64,000 nt of DNA from Liriodendron chinense (lineage: Eukaryota > Streptophyta > Magnoliopsida > Magnoliales > Magnoliaceae). The position numbers and the translations under genes are program-made. Where the stretch lies: NCBI GenBank assembly GCA_003013855.2, contig ML058393.1, positions 124,001 through 188,000 of the forward strand, in the 5' to 3' direction. The notes beneath the pieces were generated by a model that saw nothing but the letters and a program-made list of their open reading frames with translations, did not search any database and was not told where the DNA came from. Shown here in pieces: positions 21,746-34,450 of the stretch; position 1 is the first letter of the stretch, and each line of letters starts with the position of its first letter.

Positions 21746-24100
21746 CCACTCTCATGCATTCTGTTGGCATAGATGCAACTATAATACTTCCTAGCTTTTG
21801 TGAGACGTTAGAGTGAAATCCAAATGCATTCTTGCAACTCAATGCTTAGGTTAGGAGAACCCCATGACCATCTCTGTGCGCACAACAACGGGTGGTAATA
21901 GATAGGGTTCGGGCCTATCCCATCCGGACTACCACTTAAGGCCTTAAGCCGAAGCTCAGCCCAAACCTGACATGGGTTGAGCATAGTAGGCCCAAGTCTG
22001 AGCCCAAAAGTATTGGTTAGACATAGGCCCAACCAGCCTAGGCTGAAAATGAACAAAATCTCTATTCTCACTTGAATATTCCTAATCTATCTATTGAACC
22101 ATTAAGCCACACGTGCTTAAAACAATTAGACACTAAAAAAATGGAATCAATCTTCTGCATTCAAGATGCATGAGTTGCCTAATCAATCATGAGAATGACA
22201 GACTTGTAGGATATAATATATACATAAGCTAGGTTGGGTTGGGCAAAAATGATATGAACCCTGGCCCATCTCTAAAATTGACAGATCCATGCATGTTAGG
22301 CCCAAGCTAACACAGATACCAAGTTAATAGGTCCAAGCCCGTTCCAAAGCCAGGTTAGGTTAGCCGCATGAGGTGGCCCACCCACTCCATTGCTACCCTT
22401 ACCTACAACCACACATGAGAAATATATCACCACAATTAAACTGTCCAATTGTTGGATTAGACTTTAGATGGATCATAAATTAAATCCATGATCAGAAATT
22501 GGACTAGACTTTAGATGGATTATAAATTAAATCCATGATCAGAAATATTAAAATGAAAATTAAACTTTTCATATGATGGTCCCCACTTTAGATGAATAAT
22601 GAACTACACGAAACCATGAAATAATATCTATAATTGTCAGAATCTTAAATTCCTGATGGATGGTTCTTTGTATATTTAATTTTAATTCTAAAATAACACA
22701 TAATTTTTCAAATAAAGTTTAAGATGATTTCACGTTAATATGTACCAATTGGAATAAACATTTGTACAGAATTGTTGTTTCAGAACAATCCAATTTCTTC
22801 CTCAAGTCAATGGAAATTGAGGAGATTAACTTGGGAATGAGTTTGAATTGAGGAGCTTCATCGCATAGCTCAAGCCTAACCAATGGGAGGGAATGAAGCT
22901 ATGATTATAGAAGATTCTATTGAATACGAATCTTATTGATTCATTGGGTGTGATGTCAGAAACAATAAAAAACCAATTAGTTCCTTCTGAGAGGCCATGG
23001 GTTGACCCTGTAGTCCTGTTGCTTTTGCTTGGTTTCAATTTTGGCCAATTGTGATGTGCGCGGGCATGTCAGAACCGACTGTACAATTTGATTCCAACTG
23101 AACAACTATGACCTCAAGCGCCAAAATAGGCAGATACATCGAAGTTTGACCATATATAACTAAGACCTGCGAGGATCGGTTACTTATTTAGCCACTCGTA
23201 AGATATTGTTTATCAGGATAAGGCAATTGATGAAGGGTGGGGTTCTTCCTTTGAAAATGGATTGTGCCTTCCCTTCCACTAGAAATGACTTTCAGATACA
23301 AACCAAAAACACTTACAGTCAATCATGAAGATCGACTATTGAACAACTCTTCGAAAAGAGAACTAATTATTTTGAGATAAGTTCATCCAATAGACGTGAA
23401 CTTGGATTACAGTAATGACTACAACTACTCCTAGATCACTGATTAAGCTACGAACATACTAAAGAAAGATAAATTAAATTTGATTTAGTTTGGTTAGTGT
23501 GAGACACCTTTCTTCGTCAATTTCCTCTATTATTCATAGGCTTTTACGAAGAAGAAGAATCATCTAGATGATATGCTCCATCTTCTGCAATTACAATAAC
23601 CTTTCAACATCCTCTTAATTTCCTAAATACTTCTTAACCATTTGCACACCTTACTTTGCCACTACCCATCTCAAAATGACATGTCCGAATCATCCAGCAC
23701 CATATGTTATTCCGGAAAACATGCTCCACATATACCAATAGATAGCATGCGTGTTATACACGATCTTATGCAAAGCAGGACTTGTTATGTAAACAATCCA
23801 GACGATTGAAAGATTACCCAAATTCCAAGACACAAGTCAGCAATACTCTGGATGTATTCAAGCGAAATTTCTGGTGGAATTAGTCCAAAATTCATGTGTA
23901 TTTATACCACACTGTATAAAACGTTACATATTATACACGAATTAAACTGTATATTTCGAATTATATACAGCAAAGTAACTCTTTTTTTTTTTTTAGAAGT
24001 TTGGAATTGGATACATTTACAATACGCGTAACGATATCTATCATTGTCTGTCATTTGCTGTATGACTTCTCGTCTTAAATAATTGATTGGTAAATAAAGA
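21746..24100. other. 2.35 kb without recognisable genes
   Basis: Right flank of the nested gypsy pair. A segment at about 21889-22402, rich in GGGCC and AGCCCAA words, has weakly inverted ends (GGGTGGTAAT/ATTGCTACCC) and may be an old MITE. The rest shows no conserved coding motif or repeat I recognise, apart from the duplication listed separately. Confidence 0.4.
22452..22545. repeat. 47-bp tandem duplication
   Basis: Two adjacent 47-bp units (22452-22498 and 22499-22545), TTGGATTAGACTTTAGATGG and onward, differing at two positions. This is a recent local duplication of unknown consequence. Confidence 0.9.
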
Positions 24101-25075
24101 TCCCAAGTACATTCTCTCCACTGATGGCGCCACATTTTTGGAATGCTGGAGTATGATTCCCTGCGCGTGAGGTTGAAGAGTCGATTCGTGGCACATGTGT
24201 GAGATCCAGGAGGCTCATCAGGTGAGGCCCACTATGAAAATTTCTTGGACTAAAAATCAACAAGTTCGCTCATTGTGTCGACCTCATTTGTGTTATGAAC
24301 GCATACCATCGGTCATTTTTATTCTTCTGACTGGCCGGAATGAACAGTGACCGGCCTGAATTTTGGTGTAAGGCATACTCATGGTGGTCTCCAACTGATG
24401 AACGTTCTGGATCTTGTCCACATCAGCCATGTGGCACCAATTTCCTCTTTTAAGTTCAATGCGAATACGATTCGCAGATCTGCAGTTCGGTTTTGTCTGA
24501 GAAATGCCGGAGCGATTGGGCAAATCCGTTGCCCCACCTCGAGGTATTTTTTGAATATCCGCACCGTCCATCCGTTTTTTCTGCTTATTTTACAACGTGG
24601 GCCCAAAAATGAAGCAGACCCAAATCTCAGGTGGACCACACCACAGGAAACAGCGGTGATTGACCATTAAAAACTTCTTGTGAGCCACAAAAGTCTTCGA
24701 TTAGCTGATATTTTGTACTTTCTTCTTCAGACTCGTCAACACGTTGGATAGCAAATACATCGCTATCATTCGAACCGTGTTTTACAGGCGATTTCTGAGA
24801 ACGACTACCCAGTTGCCTAAGTACGCAATAGAATTTTTTTATGGGTCCCTCCGTGATTTCTACATAAAATCTGTTCCGTCCATCAGTTGCTTCATCTTAT
24901 TTTAAGACGGGAGTTGAAAAATAGGATGAAACCCAAATTCAAGTGGGCCAGATCACAGAAAACAGTGGAGATAGAGACACTCACCTTTGAGACCTTCCTG
25001 GAATCAACCGTGATGTTTACATACCATCCAATCCGTTCATAAATTAATTCCCATCAGGATGAAGGGGGAAAAAAA
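24101..25075. repeat. fragments of the fold-back MITE family
   Basis: 24556-24690 and 24836-25060 carry half-arms of the dispersed family (CCGTCCATC, CAGGTGGACCACACCACAGGAAACAGCGGTGATTG-type text; the longer string is described, not quoted in full). Full inverted partners are missing or badly decayed. No gene is seen between them. Confidence 0.5.
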
Positions 25076-25108
25076 AAAAAGAGTCCTGTTCTAAAGCTTC
25101 TTTGGCTC

Positions 25109-25681
25109 TAGGGCTCTCAATGGGTCGGATCTGGATCGGATCCAACTGGATCCGGCTCCAAGTCTGTATATCTATAGACGGATTCGGATCCAACTCGGAT
25201 CCAAAAGGTGATATCCATATCCAATTCATTTATAAATTGTTAGATCCATTTCTGATCCAAAATCCATATAACCATCAGATTCAGGTCAGATCTAGGTCCA
25301 AATCCATCCCATTACAAATCTAAAAAAATATATGATTTAAATATATAATATAATATATTTAATTTAGTAGAAAAATGATGCAAATCCCACTATTTACTAT
25401 GGTATGGTCGACATGGCCTAAAATAATTTGTAAAATCAGATGGTCAGCATGAATATAACATATACAGTAGGGTGACAATGAGTCAGATCTTAGTTGGATT
25501 CGGATCGAACTTGGATATGTTCTTGTGAATCCATATCCAGTCCATTTAAGTAATCGGACCTATTTTAAGATCCAAATCTGGTCCATTTAACTAATCGGAC
25601 CTATTTTAAGATCCAAATCTGCATTATATAGATTCGGAACGAATAGGATCTCAGATCTAAACCGCTCCATTGAGAGCCCTA
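25109..25681. mobile_element. hAT-type MITE
   Basis: 573 bp with a 15-bp inverted terminal repeat TAGGGCTCTCAATGG...CCATTGAGAGCCCTA and a perfect 8-bp target duplication TTTGGCTC (25101-25108, 25682-25689). The length of the duplication indicates hAT-type transposase mobilisation. The interior consists of GGATCC/GGATCCAAAT-rich words with no coding capacity. Confidence 0.9.
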
Positions 25682-25875
25682 TTTGGCTCCAAGAAGGTCT
25701 TAGTGGTGGGAGTCCCTGTTTCCACTAATTTCCGTGGTATAATGCACTTTTTTTCCCCTAGGTTTTGGAATGATCATGATTTAAAATAAGTTGAGAAACT
25801 GATGGACGAGTGGATTCAGCATATACAACACGAGTGAGCCCATGGAACTTTTTGTTGCCCGGCTGGGAGTAATTA

Positions 25876-26410
25876 ATTAGGTGTGGACTGGCCTCACCCA
25901 AGATGGTGCGGCCCTTACCATGGGGCCCACCTTGATGTATGTATTCCATATCTATGTTGTCCATCCAGTTTTCTAGATCATTTTAAGGCATGAGCCCAAA
26001 AACGAAGCTGATCTAGTTATCTAGTGGACCATACCATTCGACACAACGGTAATTGTCCATTAATGGGCCTCAAAAGTTTTAGATCAAGCTGATGCTTGGT
26101 TTTTTTTTTTTTTTTTTCCTTCCCTTCATCCGGATTTATGTGACCTTATCAATAGGTTGGATGACAAATAAACATTAGGAAAACATTACAATTGAGCCCT
26201 GGGAATTTTTTAATGGTAGGGCATTCGGTCACCATGTTTCCTATAGTATGGTCCACTTGAGATTGGATTTTCTTCATATTTTTTTTGGCTTATGCTCTAA
26301 AATGATCCGGCAAATTAAACAGATGGATGACATGGATATAAAATACATACATCACCCACCCCACCGATAAGGACTGCACCATCTAGGGTGAGACCAGGTC
26401 CATACCTAAT
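25876..26410. mobile_element. fold-back MITE
   Basis: 535 bp. The arms begin ATTAGGTGTGGAC and, from the other end, ATTAGGTATGGAC, and stay complementary for about 75 bp through CACC(C/T)(A/T)AGATGGTGC and GATGTATGTA. Weaker inverted symmetry continues towards the centre. A poly-T run lies at 26101-26118. No clear target duplication was found. Confidence 0.75.
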
Positions 26411-27190
26411 CTGCTCCCTACCCAGCTAATCACCTGGCAGGTGTTCTATCAGCGATGCAAATAGTCTTAATTGGCAATTCTTCTTAAGGCAATTTGTGTG
26501 ATTTCGAATCCATTGGCCATTTGGTAGGGTAGATTGGAGGGTATTCCAAAATATAGGGGAATTCAAATCTTCACTTTAAGTGAGTTTTGCAATTCATATC
26601 ATTTGCCTGAACTGCCAATCTTTCTTTTTATTTTGATCATTTTTAAAGGTGAAACAGTCACACGTGTAACATGTGTCATTAGGCTACTAATCTATTGTAC
26701 ACGTGGCCCATATATCTCAAACCAATCAAATTATCAACCGCATCACTAAAATTACTTTAATAGAGTGATCTGAGCAGTCCAAACATTGGCAATAACATCA
26801 ACAGTTTAGTTGCTCAGCTGTGATCCTGTACTTGTGGCCCATTTGAGGCTTGAAATTTCATCATTAAAATATATACTTCAATGGGCTCATTATAACCATT
26901 GTGTCAAACATCACATATGTACACTAATTAAATATATTAAAGTTGATTAGTAATTATATTCAAACCTTCTAAATATACTACATAGTTTTGTATTTTTTAT
27001 TTTTTATGGGTTAGTTCACACACCCCATTTTAGTACACCCATGCACCACTATTAGTCACATCACAATGTTACCCACCCCCCACTATGCGAATCATGCCAA
27101 ATTTAGGGTATTCCAAATCCAAGCCATTTCCCATCCATGCATTCCAAATCCCTTGTGCCAAAATAAGGCCTTGGGGGTGCCCATGGCAAG
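26411..27190. other. AT-rich spacer, nothing recognised
   Basis: About 780 bp between two fold-back MITEs. Short frames only, with no motif and no strong repeat. Confidence 0.4.
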
Positions 27191-27652
27191 AACTTCCTGC
27201 CTAGGAACCTAGGTGGGGCCCACTGTTATGTTTGTGAGAAATTCACCTTGTTCATCCATTTTGTGAGCTTGTTTTAGGACATGAAACCAAAAATGAACTG
27301 GATCCAAGACTCAAGTGGGCTGCACTAAGAAGGAAATGGTGGCGGGGAAACTCCTATTGTTGAAACCTCCCTGGGTCAACAGTGATGTTTATATGCCATC
27401 CATACCGTTCATAACATCATTCCTGCTTAGGATGATGAACTGAAAACACAAATATTTGCCTGATTCAAAACTTCTGTGGCCCCAAGAAAAATTCAACTCT
27501 GAATGATCAATCCTCACTTTTTTGGCTCAATTGAGTCTTGGATACTGCTCATTTTTTGTCTCGTGTCCTAAAATGAGCTCACAAAATTGGTGAACAGGTG
27601 ATTTTCTCACAAACATCACAATGGCCCCACCTAAGTTCCGAGGCAGGAACTT
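27191..27652. mobile_element. fold-back MITE
   Basis: The left arm AACTTCCTGCCTAGGAACCT pairs with the right arm read in reverse complement (AAGTTCCTGCCTCGGAACTT). Both continue into AGGTGGGGCC and a TTTGTGAGAA block. The interior also shows partial symmetry, so the element folds on itself along most of its length. Confidence 0.75.
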
Positions 27653-27774
27653 TATGCAAAGACTTTGGCCAGAAATCCGCGTCCGCCTTAGGGTAGGACA
27701 AATAGGAAGCGGCTTCCTTGCTTCCCATGTCACTCAGAACTTGTCCCACACATTGACTCGATCATGGAATCTTG

Positions 27775-28079
27775 TGTGGGGCCCACTTTGATATTTCTAT
27801 TAAATACACTCCATCAATCTATTTCGCCACGCGACGCAGACCCACAGTCAAGCGAGCCACAACACGAGAAGCAGTGATATTGATTGAACGTGACCCAACT
27901 GACCTAATTTGGTGCCACATAAGCTTCTGATCGGGCTCATATTTGTGTTTTACCCTCATCACCTTATCAACGGTCCTTACTGTTTCATGTGGTGTGGTCC
28001 ACTTGTGTTTTGGTTCTCCACATGTTTGGTCAAACGGATGGACGGAGTGGATATAACACAAACATCAGTGGGGTCCACC
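27775..28079. mobile_element. short fold-back MITE
   Basis: The left arm TGTGGGGCCCACTTTGATAT pairs with the right end, whose reverse complement reads GGTGGACCCCACTGATGTTT. The CCATC blocks next to both arms are also inverted copies. It is a shorter member of the same family. Confidence 0.65.
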
Positions 28080-28351
28080 GAGTTTAGGGTTAGGTGTGGG
28101 GTCCACTTGTATCACAGAATCCCGGCCGTTCAGATCTAAACCATTAATTTCATATTTACAGTAGTTAAAAAGGCCATTATTCAAAAAACATAATATTGGG
28201 GGAATTCTAGACCCTTAATTTTTGGCAAACAAATGAATAATATAAGACGAAAGAAAAGGAACGGCTCCTATTAAGTGAGGAAAGGCCCACTTATTAGATG
28301 TTTGAAACAGTCCAAGCTGACAAATGAGAAATAATAAAATTCCTGAGTGGA

Positions 28352-28352
<1 letters not shown>

Positions 28353-28386
<34 letters not shown>

Positions 28387-28512
28387 GAGAGAGAGAGAAT
28401 TTGTACACTACGTTTGAGTCGTCCCTTTACAATAGTGGGGACATGGTTCACTGATCCAATCCGTTTACATCACTGATGGCTCTCAACATGATGGCCATGC
28501 ATCAACGGTTCC

Positions 28513-28548
<36 letters not shown>
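28353..28548. repeat. GA tract and CT tract as an inverted pair
   Basis: A GA run at 28353-28398 and a CT run at 28516-28548, separated by about 117 bp of unique sequence. They could fold into a hairpin, but they may equally be independent microsatellites. Confidence 0.85.
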
Positions 28549-28549
<1 letters not shown>

Positions 28550-28601
28550 CTTTCTCTTTCTTTCTCTTTCTCGCCCTTCTCTCTTATTGTTATATCAACC
28601 A

Positions 28602-28632
28602 ACCGTCCTTAAATAGGAGAAAGGGAGAGGCG
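28602..28632. other. block shared with the peroxidase upstream region
   Basis: CCGTCCTTAAATAGGAGAAA and the bases after it match 43410-43440 at 29 of 31 positions by eye, both preceded by CT-rich microsatellite sequence. A MITE starts six bases later. See also 30805-30915. Confidence 0.6.
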
Positions 28633-28637
28633 GTAGC

Positions 28638-29088
28638 CTGGGTGTGGCTCCGGTGGATCCACCCCTGACTGTGAGGCCCACCGTGATGTATGTGCGTTAC
28701 ATCTGCGTCCATCTGTTTTGACAGCTCCTTTTAAGGCATGATCCCCAAGATGAAGCAGATCCAAATCTTAGGTGGTCCACACCACGGAAAGCAGTGGTCA
28801 TTGAACACCCACCATTAAAAACTTCTTGAGAGCCACTGGAATGTTCATTTGCGATCAACATGTTATAAGGTCACAGAGACATGGATGGAGGTTACACAAA
28901 TATCAGCTTGATCCAAAACTTTTGTGACCCATGAGATGGTTAATTACCATTGTTTCCTCCGGTCTGGTCTATCTGAGAATTGGATCATGCCCCACAATGA
29001 GCTATCGAAAACGATGGACGCCGTGGATACAAGGCACATACATCATGCTGAGCCCCATAGTCAAGGATCAACCAAAGTCGCACTCCAG
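28638..29088. mobile_element. fold-back MITE
   Basis: The left arm CTGGGTGTGGCTCCGGTGGA pairs with the right arm, whose reverse complement starts CTGGAGTGCGACTTTGGTTG. Both run through TGACT(A/G)TG and GATGTATGTG. The interior carries the family words AAATCTTAGGTGG and CACCATTAAAAACTTCTTG. Confidence 0.75.
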
Positions 29089-29185
29089 TGTACTTACATG
29101 TAATGGTCCAACTAATGCCATTTGTGGGGGGGTCTGTACGTTGGCACATGCTGGCAAGGCTCTGATTGAACTTTAGGGTTGACAA

Positions 29186-30165
29186 CCCCAAATGCAGAGA
29201 TTTGACGTAGGTAACTCAATGAGACTGGACTGGGATCGATCCACAATGATTGGTGGTTGAGAACACATAAAGAATCAGGCAAGTTGTCTGCGTTTTTAAT
29301 CCAACAAGTTTACAAGAAGGATTAAACACTAATACCACAACAATAAGTGTTATATGTAGATTCAGGCTGAGCTCAAAATACAGAAAGCTTTCCACTGGAA
29401 TTCATCTTCTACACCAAGTATAGTCATAAACTGAGTATTTAGGAAGCTAAGTCAGCCTTAGGCACTCGCCACTCGACCCACTTAGGCTCAGCATTCGGCC
29501 TTCAACCTCGGCCTACTTGGGCTTGGCATTTGGCCTTCTCAGCCCCGGCCCACTCGGGCACTCGGGCTCAGCGTTTGGCCTTCTCAGCCTCAGCCCATTC
29601 GGGCTCGGCATTCGGCCTTCTCGGCCTTAGTCCATTCGGGCTCGTCATTCGACTTTCTCGGGCTCGTCGTTCGGCCTTCTCGGGCTCGGCCCACTCGACC
29701 TCAGCTTTAGCACTTGCCACTCGGCTACTCGACCTCGACCCGATCGGCCTCCATTTACTCGGCCTACTCGGCCTCGGCATTTGGCCCTCAGTTTGGGCAA
29801 GAGGTCTTGGCCTCATCCGTTTATCCATCTTGATAAGATAAAGATAAAGATAAGGCTTATTCCACTGATTCAAATAAGATAATGATTATCCTAACAAATT
29901 TGGAATCCATCTAAATCTCTCCAATAATTATCTATAAAAAGGCCATCCGTACTCTCTCCAGGTATGCAATCCACCTCCATTAAAACTTCAACAACCTTTC
30001 CTCTCAGTATTTACACTGACTTTGGCATCAGAGGGCCGTAAGCTGGGCCAACCGACGGTGGTCCTAACCTTTCTCGGTGATTACAGGTCCCTCAATCTAC
30101 ACCATTCATCTCTGAGTGGAGACTAGACGACGAAGAATCAAAGTTGGTCCCTAACCAACATCTGT
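29186..30165 (+). repeat. LTR-like segment with promoter, boundaries unclear
   Basis: A TATA box (TCTATAAAAAGG near 29930) is followed by ACACTGACTTTGGCATCAGAGG near 30010. That arrangement is common in LTRs of several plant gypsy families. The start and end of the LTR could not be fixed. The minisatellite at 29465-29790 lies upstream of the TATA box. Confidence 0.4.
29465..29790. repeat. minisatellite of CGGCCTTCTCGG units
   Basis: About ten degenerate copies built on GGGCTCGGCATTCGGCCTTC with spacing of roughly 25-45 bp. The high C+G content is unlike the flanks. It encodes only artefactual low-complexity frames. Confidence 0.75.
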
Positions 30166-31012
30166 TAACCAATTTTTTACATTAACACTAAGGATTCATG
30201 GATCCACTTTTAACAATCACAATGTTTAGTTCATCGGATCATCTTTTTTAACTCAATTATAACCGAATTTCAATTCGTTCTTATCAGAAGATAATTCTGT
30301 TAAACCAATCACAACATCCAATAAGATATGAATTTAATTGAATAATTTTTTCATGAAGTACTCGGACATCAATCGTAGAGAATTCAATCATCCACTGTCC
30401 CAGGAGTCTATAATAAATTAAATGAATTTTAATCTCTTCAGTCGATCGATCAAGACAACTCCAAGAACCGTCGATTGATTGAGACCTCTGGTTGATTGAT
30501 TGAAATCTGTTGTTTTTCTTCAATTTTTCTACACTTGATCATCGGTTGATTTCTCAGATCCGGTACTTTGTTTCATTGCATCTTTGGCACTTCATGTCTT
30601 CAACTTTAATCGTCAATTCTCCAATTCTTTAGTTAATCATCTTTTGAGCTTTAATTTCACATTTTACGCACATTTTTTTTATCTCGAACTTCAAATCTCT
30701 TCTTACATAAAAAATGCACATAATTATAACTCATTAACTATATGTATACGATAAAAGCAATGTAAAATAGTAGATAAATATGCAATATTTGGGTGTTATC
30801 AAGCCCCACTAGGGATTTCCCCTCCCAACACATGTAGGAACATGTGTTAGTGCATGCAAGCATTCAGCATGCAGCTAATATGTTAGCCACATGGGCAATA
30901 TATATGCGTCTAATAGTGGGAATATACTATTATAAGACCTGCTCAAAAGAGATTGGTTAAAATTGCATATAAGGAGCATGAATCAAAAGCCATGATTCCT
31001 GTATCTCTGTAC
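30166..31012. other. no gene; contains a block shared with the peroxidase promoter
   Basis: Mostly AT-rich, with a GTCGATCGATCAAG patch at about 30440 like those in the LTRs. 30805-30915 aligns with 43517-43630: GCCCCACTAG, TTTCCCCTCCCAA, AGTGCAT, CATGCAGCT and AGCCAC occur in the same order. The gypsy at 31018 inserted about 100 bp further right. Confidence 0.45.
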
Positions 31013-31017
31013 ATAAT

Positions 31018-31633
31018 TGATGCAAGGATGCATGCGGTTAGGTCGATCACCGTTTTCCTCACGAATAACTACCTTGAATCCACAAGGCTCTTTGGAATCC
31101 TCAACAGAGCTTCCTTGAATCCACGAGGGAAAAATCTCCAATCCATGAAATGAAGAATGCCAAAAGTTAAAATTGTATTGAATAATGAGAACGTTAAACT
31201 AATATTCGTCTTAAACAATCTTAAATATTCTTAAGCAAATCCTAATTAGGAATTAGAAAGAGTCCTAAACAAAAATCGAAAGAAACAAAAAAGCGCACAA
31301 AACTGCAGAGTCAGTCGACCTGTCAACTCGATCCATCAACCGGTCGAATTTGAGTGTTGACCGATCGACATGATCGGTCGGTTGGTCGAAACATCTTAAA
31401 ATTATCCAAAGAGTTCAGCCATTCAGTGTAATTAAGGGTAATTTTCGATCAGTCGACCGATTGAAAATGCTAAAAGTTGTTCAGAGAGTTAAGGCTGAAT
31501 TTCTGGCAATTTTGGCAGGTGTTTGATGGTGGTTGACCAGTCAAACTAGACTGTCGATTCTTCTTAAGCTTCTTGGTTCCTTCTTCCAATCCATCCTTGC
31601 CATGAATGTATCTCCATAACCCGTTCTACATCA
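31018..31633 (-). repeat. 3' LTR of the third gypsy
   Basis: Plus-strand ends TGATGCAAGG...CTACATCA, 616 bp, paired with 39453-40123. Carries ACCGGTCGAATT and GATCGGTCGGTTGG motifs at 31310-31400. The polypurine tract (reverse of GTCCCCTCCACTTC) adjoins at 31634. Confidence 0.85.
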
Positions 31634-32853
31634 GTCCCCTCCACTTCAAAAGAACTCATCATCAAGTTATCTTCAGGAGTCGGTTTGTCATACTCGAACA
31701 GGTCCGCAACATTGAACATTTAGGAGATCTCCATGTCGTCCAGAAGATCAACAACGTAGGCATTGTCATTGATCTTACAGATGATAGGCACCGGTCCAAT
31801 CTTCTTGTTGTACGTCCAGTTGGAAATCTCTCCTTGCATAGATGAACTATCACATTATCACCCACTTCAAACACCTTGAGCCATTGATGCTTGTCAGCCT
31901 GTTCTTCACACTTGTCATTTGAGGCTTGTAACTTGGCTCGAACATTTGCATGAATGTCTATAATTCGGTCTGTCATATGCTCAGTAGCAATTCATGCTTG
32001 AGAGCTTAGGCAATGGAACCAAATCGAGCATATGCCGAAGTTCTCATCCATAAATGATCTCGAACGGTGATTTTCTTGTACAATGATTCGACATGTTATT
32101 AAATGCAAATTCCGCCTGTGTCAATGTTAAATCCCACCGCTTTGGCTTATCACCTGAGATGCATCAAATGAGATTTCCCAACTTATGATTTACAGCCTTA
32201 ATTTTCCCATCTATCTGCAAGTGGTAGGCACTCCTGAGCTGAAGTTGTGTGTCGAACCGCTTCCACAAAGTCCTCCAGAAATGGATGATGAACTTTATGT
32301 CATGAACCGAAGTAATGAACTTAGGGATCGCCGCAAGACCTCTCAAAAGAATAGATTTGCCACGTGTGTTGCGTCAAGAGTTTTCTTGCATGATATAAAG
32401 TATGTCATCTTCGAAAATCGATCTACCACCACAAACACCGAGTCCATGCCTCATGTTTTTGGGAGACCAAGTATGAAGTTTATTGACAAGTCTTCCCAAG
32501 GGCCTATAGGTATGGGCAAGGGCATGTAGAAACCTTGTTTTTGGACCATTCCTTAGAAGACTGGCACGTATGGCAACGCTACACCGCCTCGTTAACATCC
32601 CTCTTCAGCTGCAGCCAATAATATCTCTCCTCCACTAGAGTGACAATCTTGTCTTGCCGAAGGTGACCACCTAGGTCACCGTAATGCAGCTTGTGGATAA
32701 TTTGCTCCCACAATGAACTCCTGAGATGCATAGTTGATTTCCTTTGAAAAGAAAACCATCCTAAACATAGAAATCACGGGGGTGACCCTCCTGACATCTT
32801 GACCGTGCCTCACTGAAATCTTCGTCTTCAGGATATAATTCCTTAAGACAGTC
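31634..32853 (-). pseudogene. integrase relic of the third gypsy
   Basis: 31662-31976 has DIHANVRAKLQASNDKCEEQADKHQWLKVFEVGD, then a frameshift. 32164-32346 has HDIKFIIHFWRTLW and AVNHKLGNLI, the core around the second catalytic Asp (SDRD changed to SVHD). 32374-32598 is a further N-terminal fragment. The coding order continues beyond the inserted solo LTR at 35901. Confidence 0.7.
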
Positions 32854-34019
32854 TATAATAACCCTGGTTTTGCAGTAGTTGTGTTAGAGTTCAAAAATAA
32901 TTTAATTAGTAGTTTAATCTAATAATTAAGTTATTAAATAGTTTAAATAATGAATGAGTTAATATTAACCAATCCATAAGGATTATAGTATGATCCTTTC
33001 ATTAGAGTGCTCAACATGAACACTAGAATAGTATAGAAGTGACAGGTTCCACATAATCTACAATAAATCAGAAAAATATGCTATTAATTGAACTCAAGTT
33101 ATAAGACATTTGCATGGATCACGATTTCTGGTGATCATTACCATACAAAACTCTATACAATAGTTCTAGGACACGATCCAACCGTACATGTCAAGTTTCA
33201 ACCCTCCGATCATCCAAGTACCCTAATAAAAAATCGGGCCATAAGTGGGCCATCTAACTTCGGAACTGTCTCATTTCTGGTGTCATAGCCTAAAATCATG
33301 TGGCCTATCTAATGAATGGAGTGGATTGTGCATATACATCGTGGTGGGACCCACATGCATCACGTGCACTATACACGTTCGGTCAAACCGCGTTGACCAC
33401 ATGAATCAAGAAGCCGGGCTGCCTCTTCTTCTTCGTTGCAGCGCTGCTGTGAGCGGACGCAGCGGCTGTTTCATCCACACCGTCCGTCAGGGACCACAGC
33501 AGGTGGGCCCCACGTGAAAGTGGAACCCAGGGTGGGTATGCGTGCACCGCACGTAGCGCGGGTGGGAAAAGAATCCCACCTTGCTGCGTCTTCTCTCCGC
33601 GGAAACAGCGGACGCTGTTACAGCGTCTGCATGCTGTCGAGTGTGGGCCTCCTTACGACCATCGGGATGGGCCCCATCGTAAAATCCAAACCGTCCATCT
33701 GATTTCTCTCGTAAAAAAAAATAGTCCTCATGAGTTTTCGTTTCAATAGCCGATCAGCCAGCTCTCTTCAACTCGTCGTTTAAAACTGATATTGGACAAG
33801 ATCTAAGTCCGTACCTTGCATGAACATTCAAGATCAGCTACCCTAGGGTCGTGTGGACCCCACCTATAGTTCCAACGGTTCAAGGTGGCTCGGTTTGCAA
33901 GATTCTGATATCCGAATCCAAGTTGGATTCGGAAACGGGTGCGGATCGCGCAGGCGTGCGAGTCTGGCAATAAAACTCGTCCTTCTTGCGTTGAATCCTT
34001 ACAGAAACTGGGAGAAAGT

Positions 34020-34450
34020 GAACTGTGAGAGAGAGAGAGAGAGAGAGAAGTTGCGAGAGAGAGAGAAAGAAAACGAGAGGAGCGATAGAGAGAGAAAGAG
34101 AGCAGCGGTAGAGAGAGAGTGAGAGGCCGCTATTATAGCTGTTGCAGCTGTTGCCGTTGTTACTGCCGTAGTTGCTGTTGCTTCTCTTGCTAGGGCAGCA
34201 AGGAAGGAGGAGAGAAGAAGGAAAAGAAGAAGAAAAGAAGAAAGAGAAATAAAGGAAGAAGGAAAAAGAAGAAGAAGAGAAGAAACGAGAGAGAGATAGA
34301 GAAACGGTGAGAGAGAGAGAAGGGGGGGTAGCTGAGCTGTTGCGACGGTTGCTGTGGGGACAGCACCCCTGTCAGCAAGCAAAGAGAAGAAGAAAAGAAG
34401 AGAGAAGAAGAAAGAAAGAAGAAAAAGGAGAAAGAAAGGAGAGAGTAGAA
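34020..34450. repeat. purine-rich low-complexity tract
   Basis: GA and GAA repeats almost throughout. Long frames through it on both strands are artefacts of the composition (RE/EK on plus, LS/FF on minus). Confidence 0.85.

Noticed and set aside
29530..29873. Frames of about 100 codons on both strands
   Set aside because: Both come from the CGGCCTTC minisatellite; a repeat unit is open on both strands by composition.
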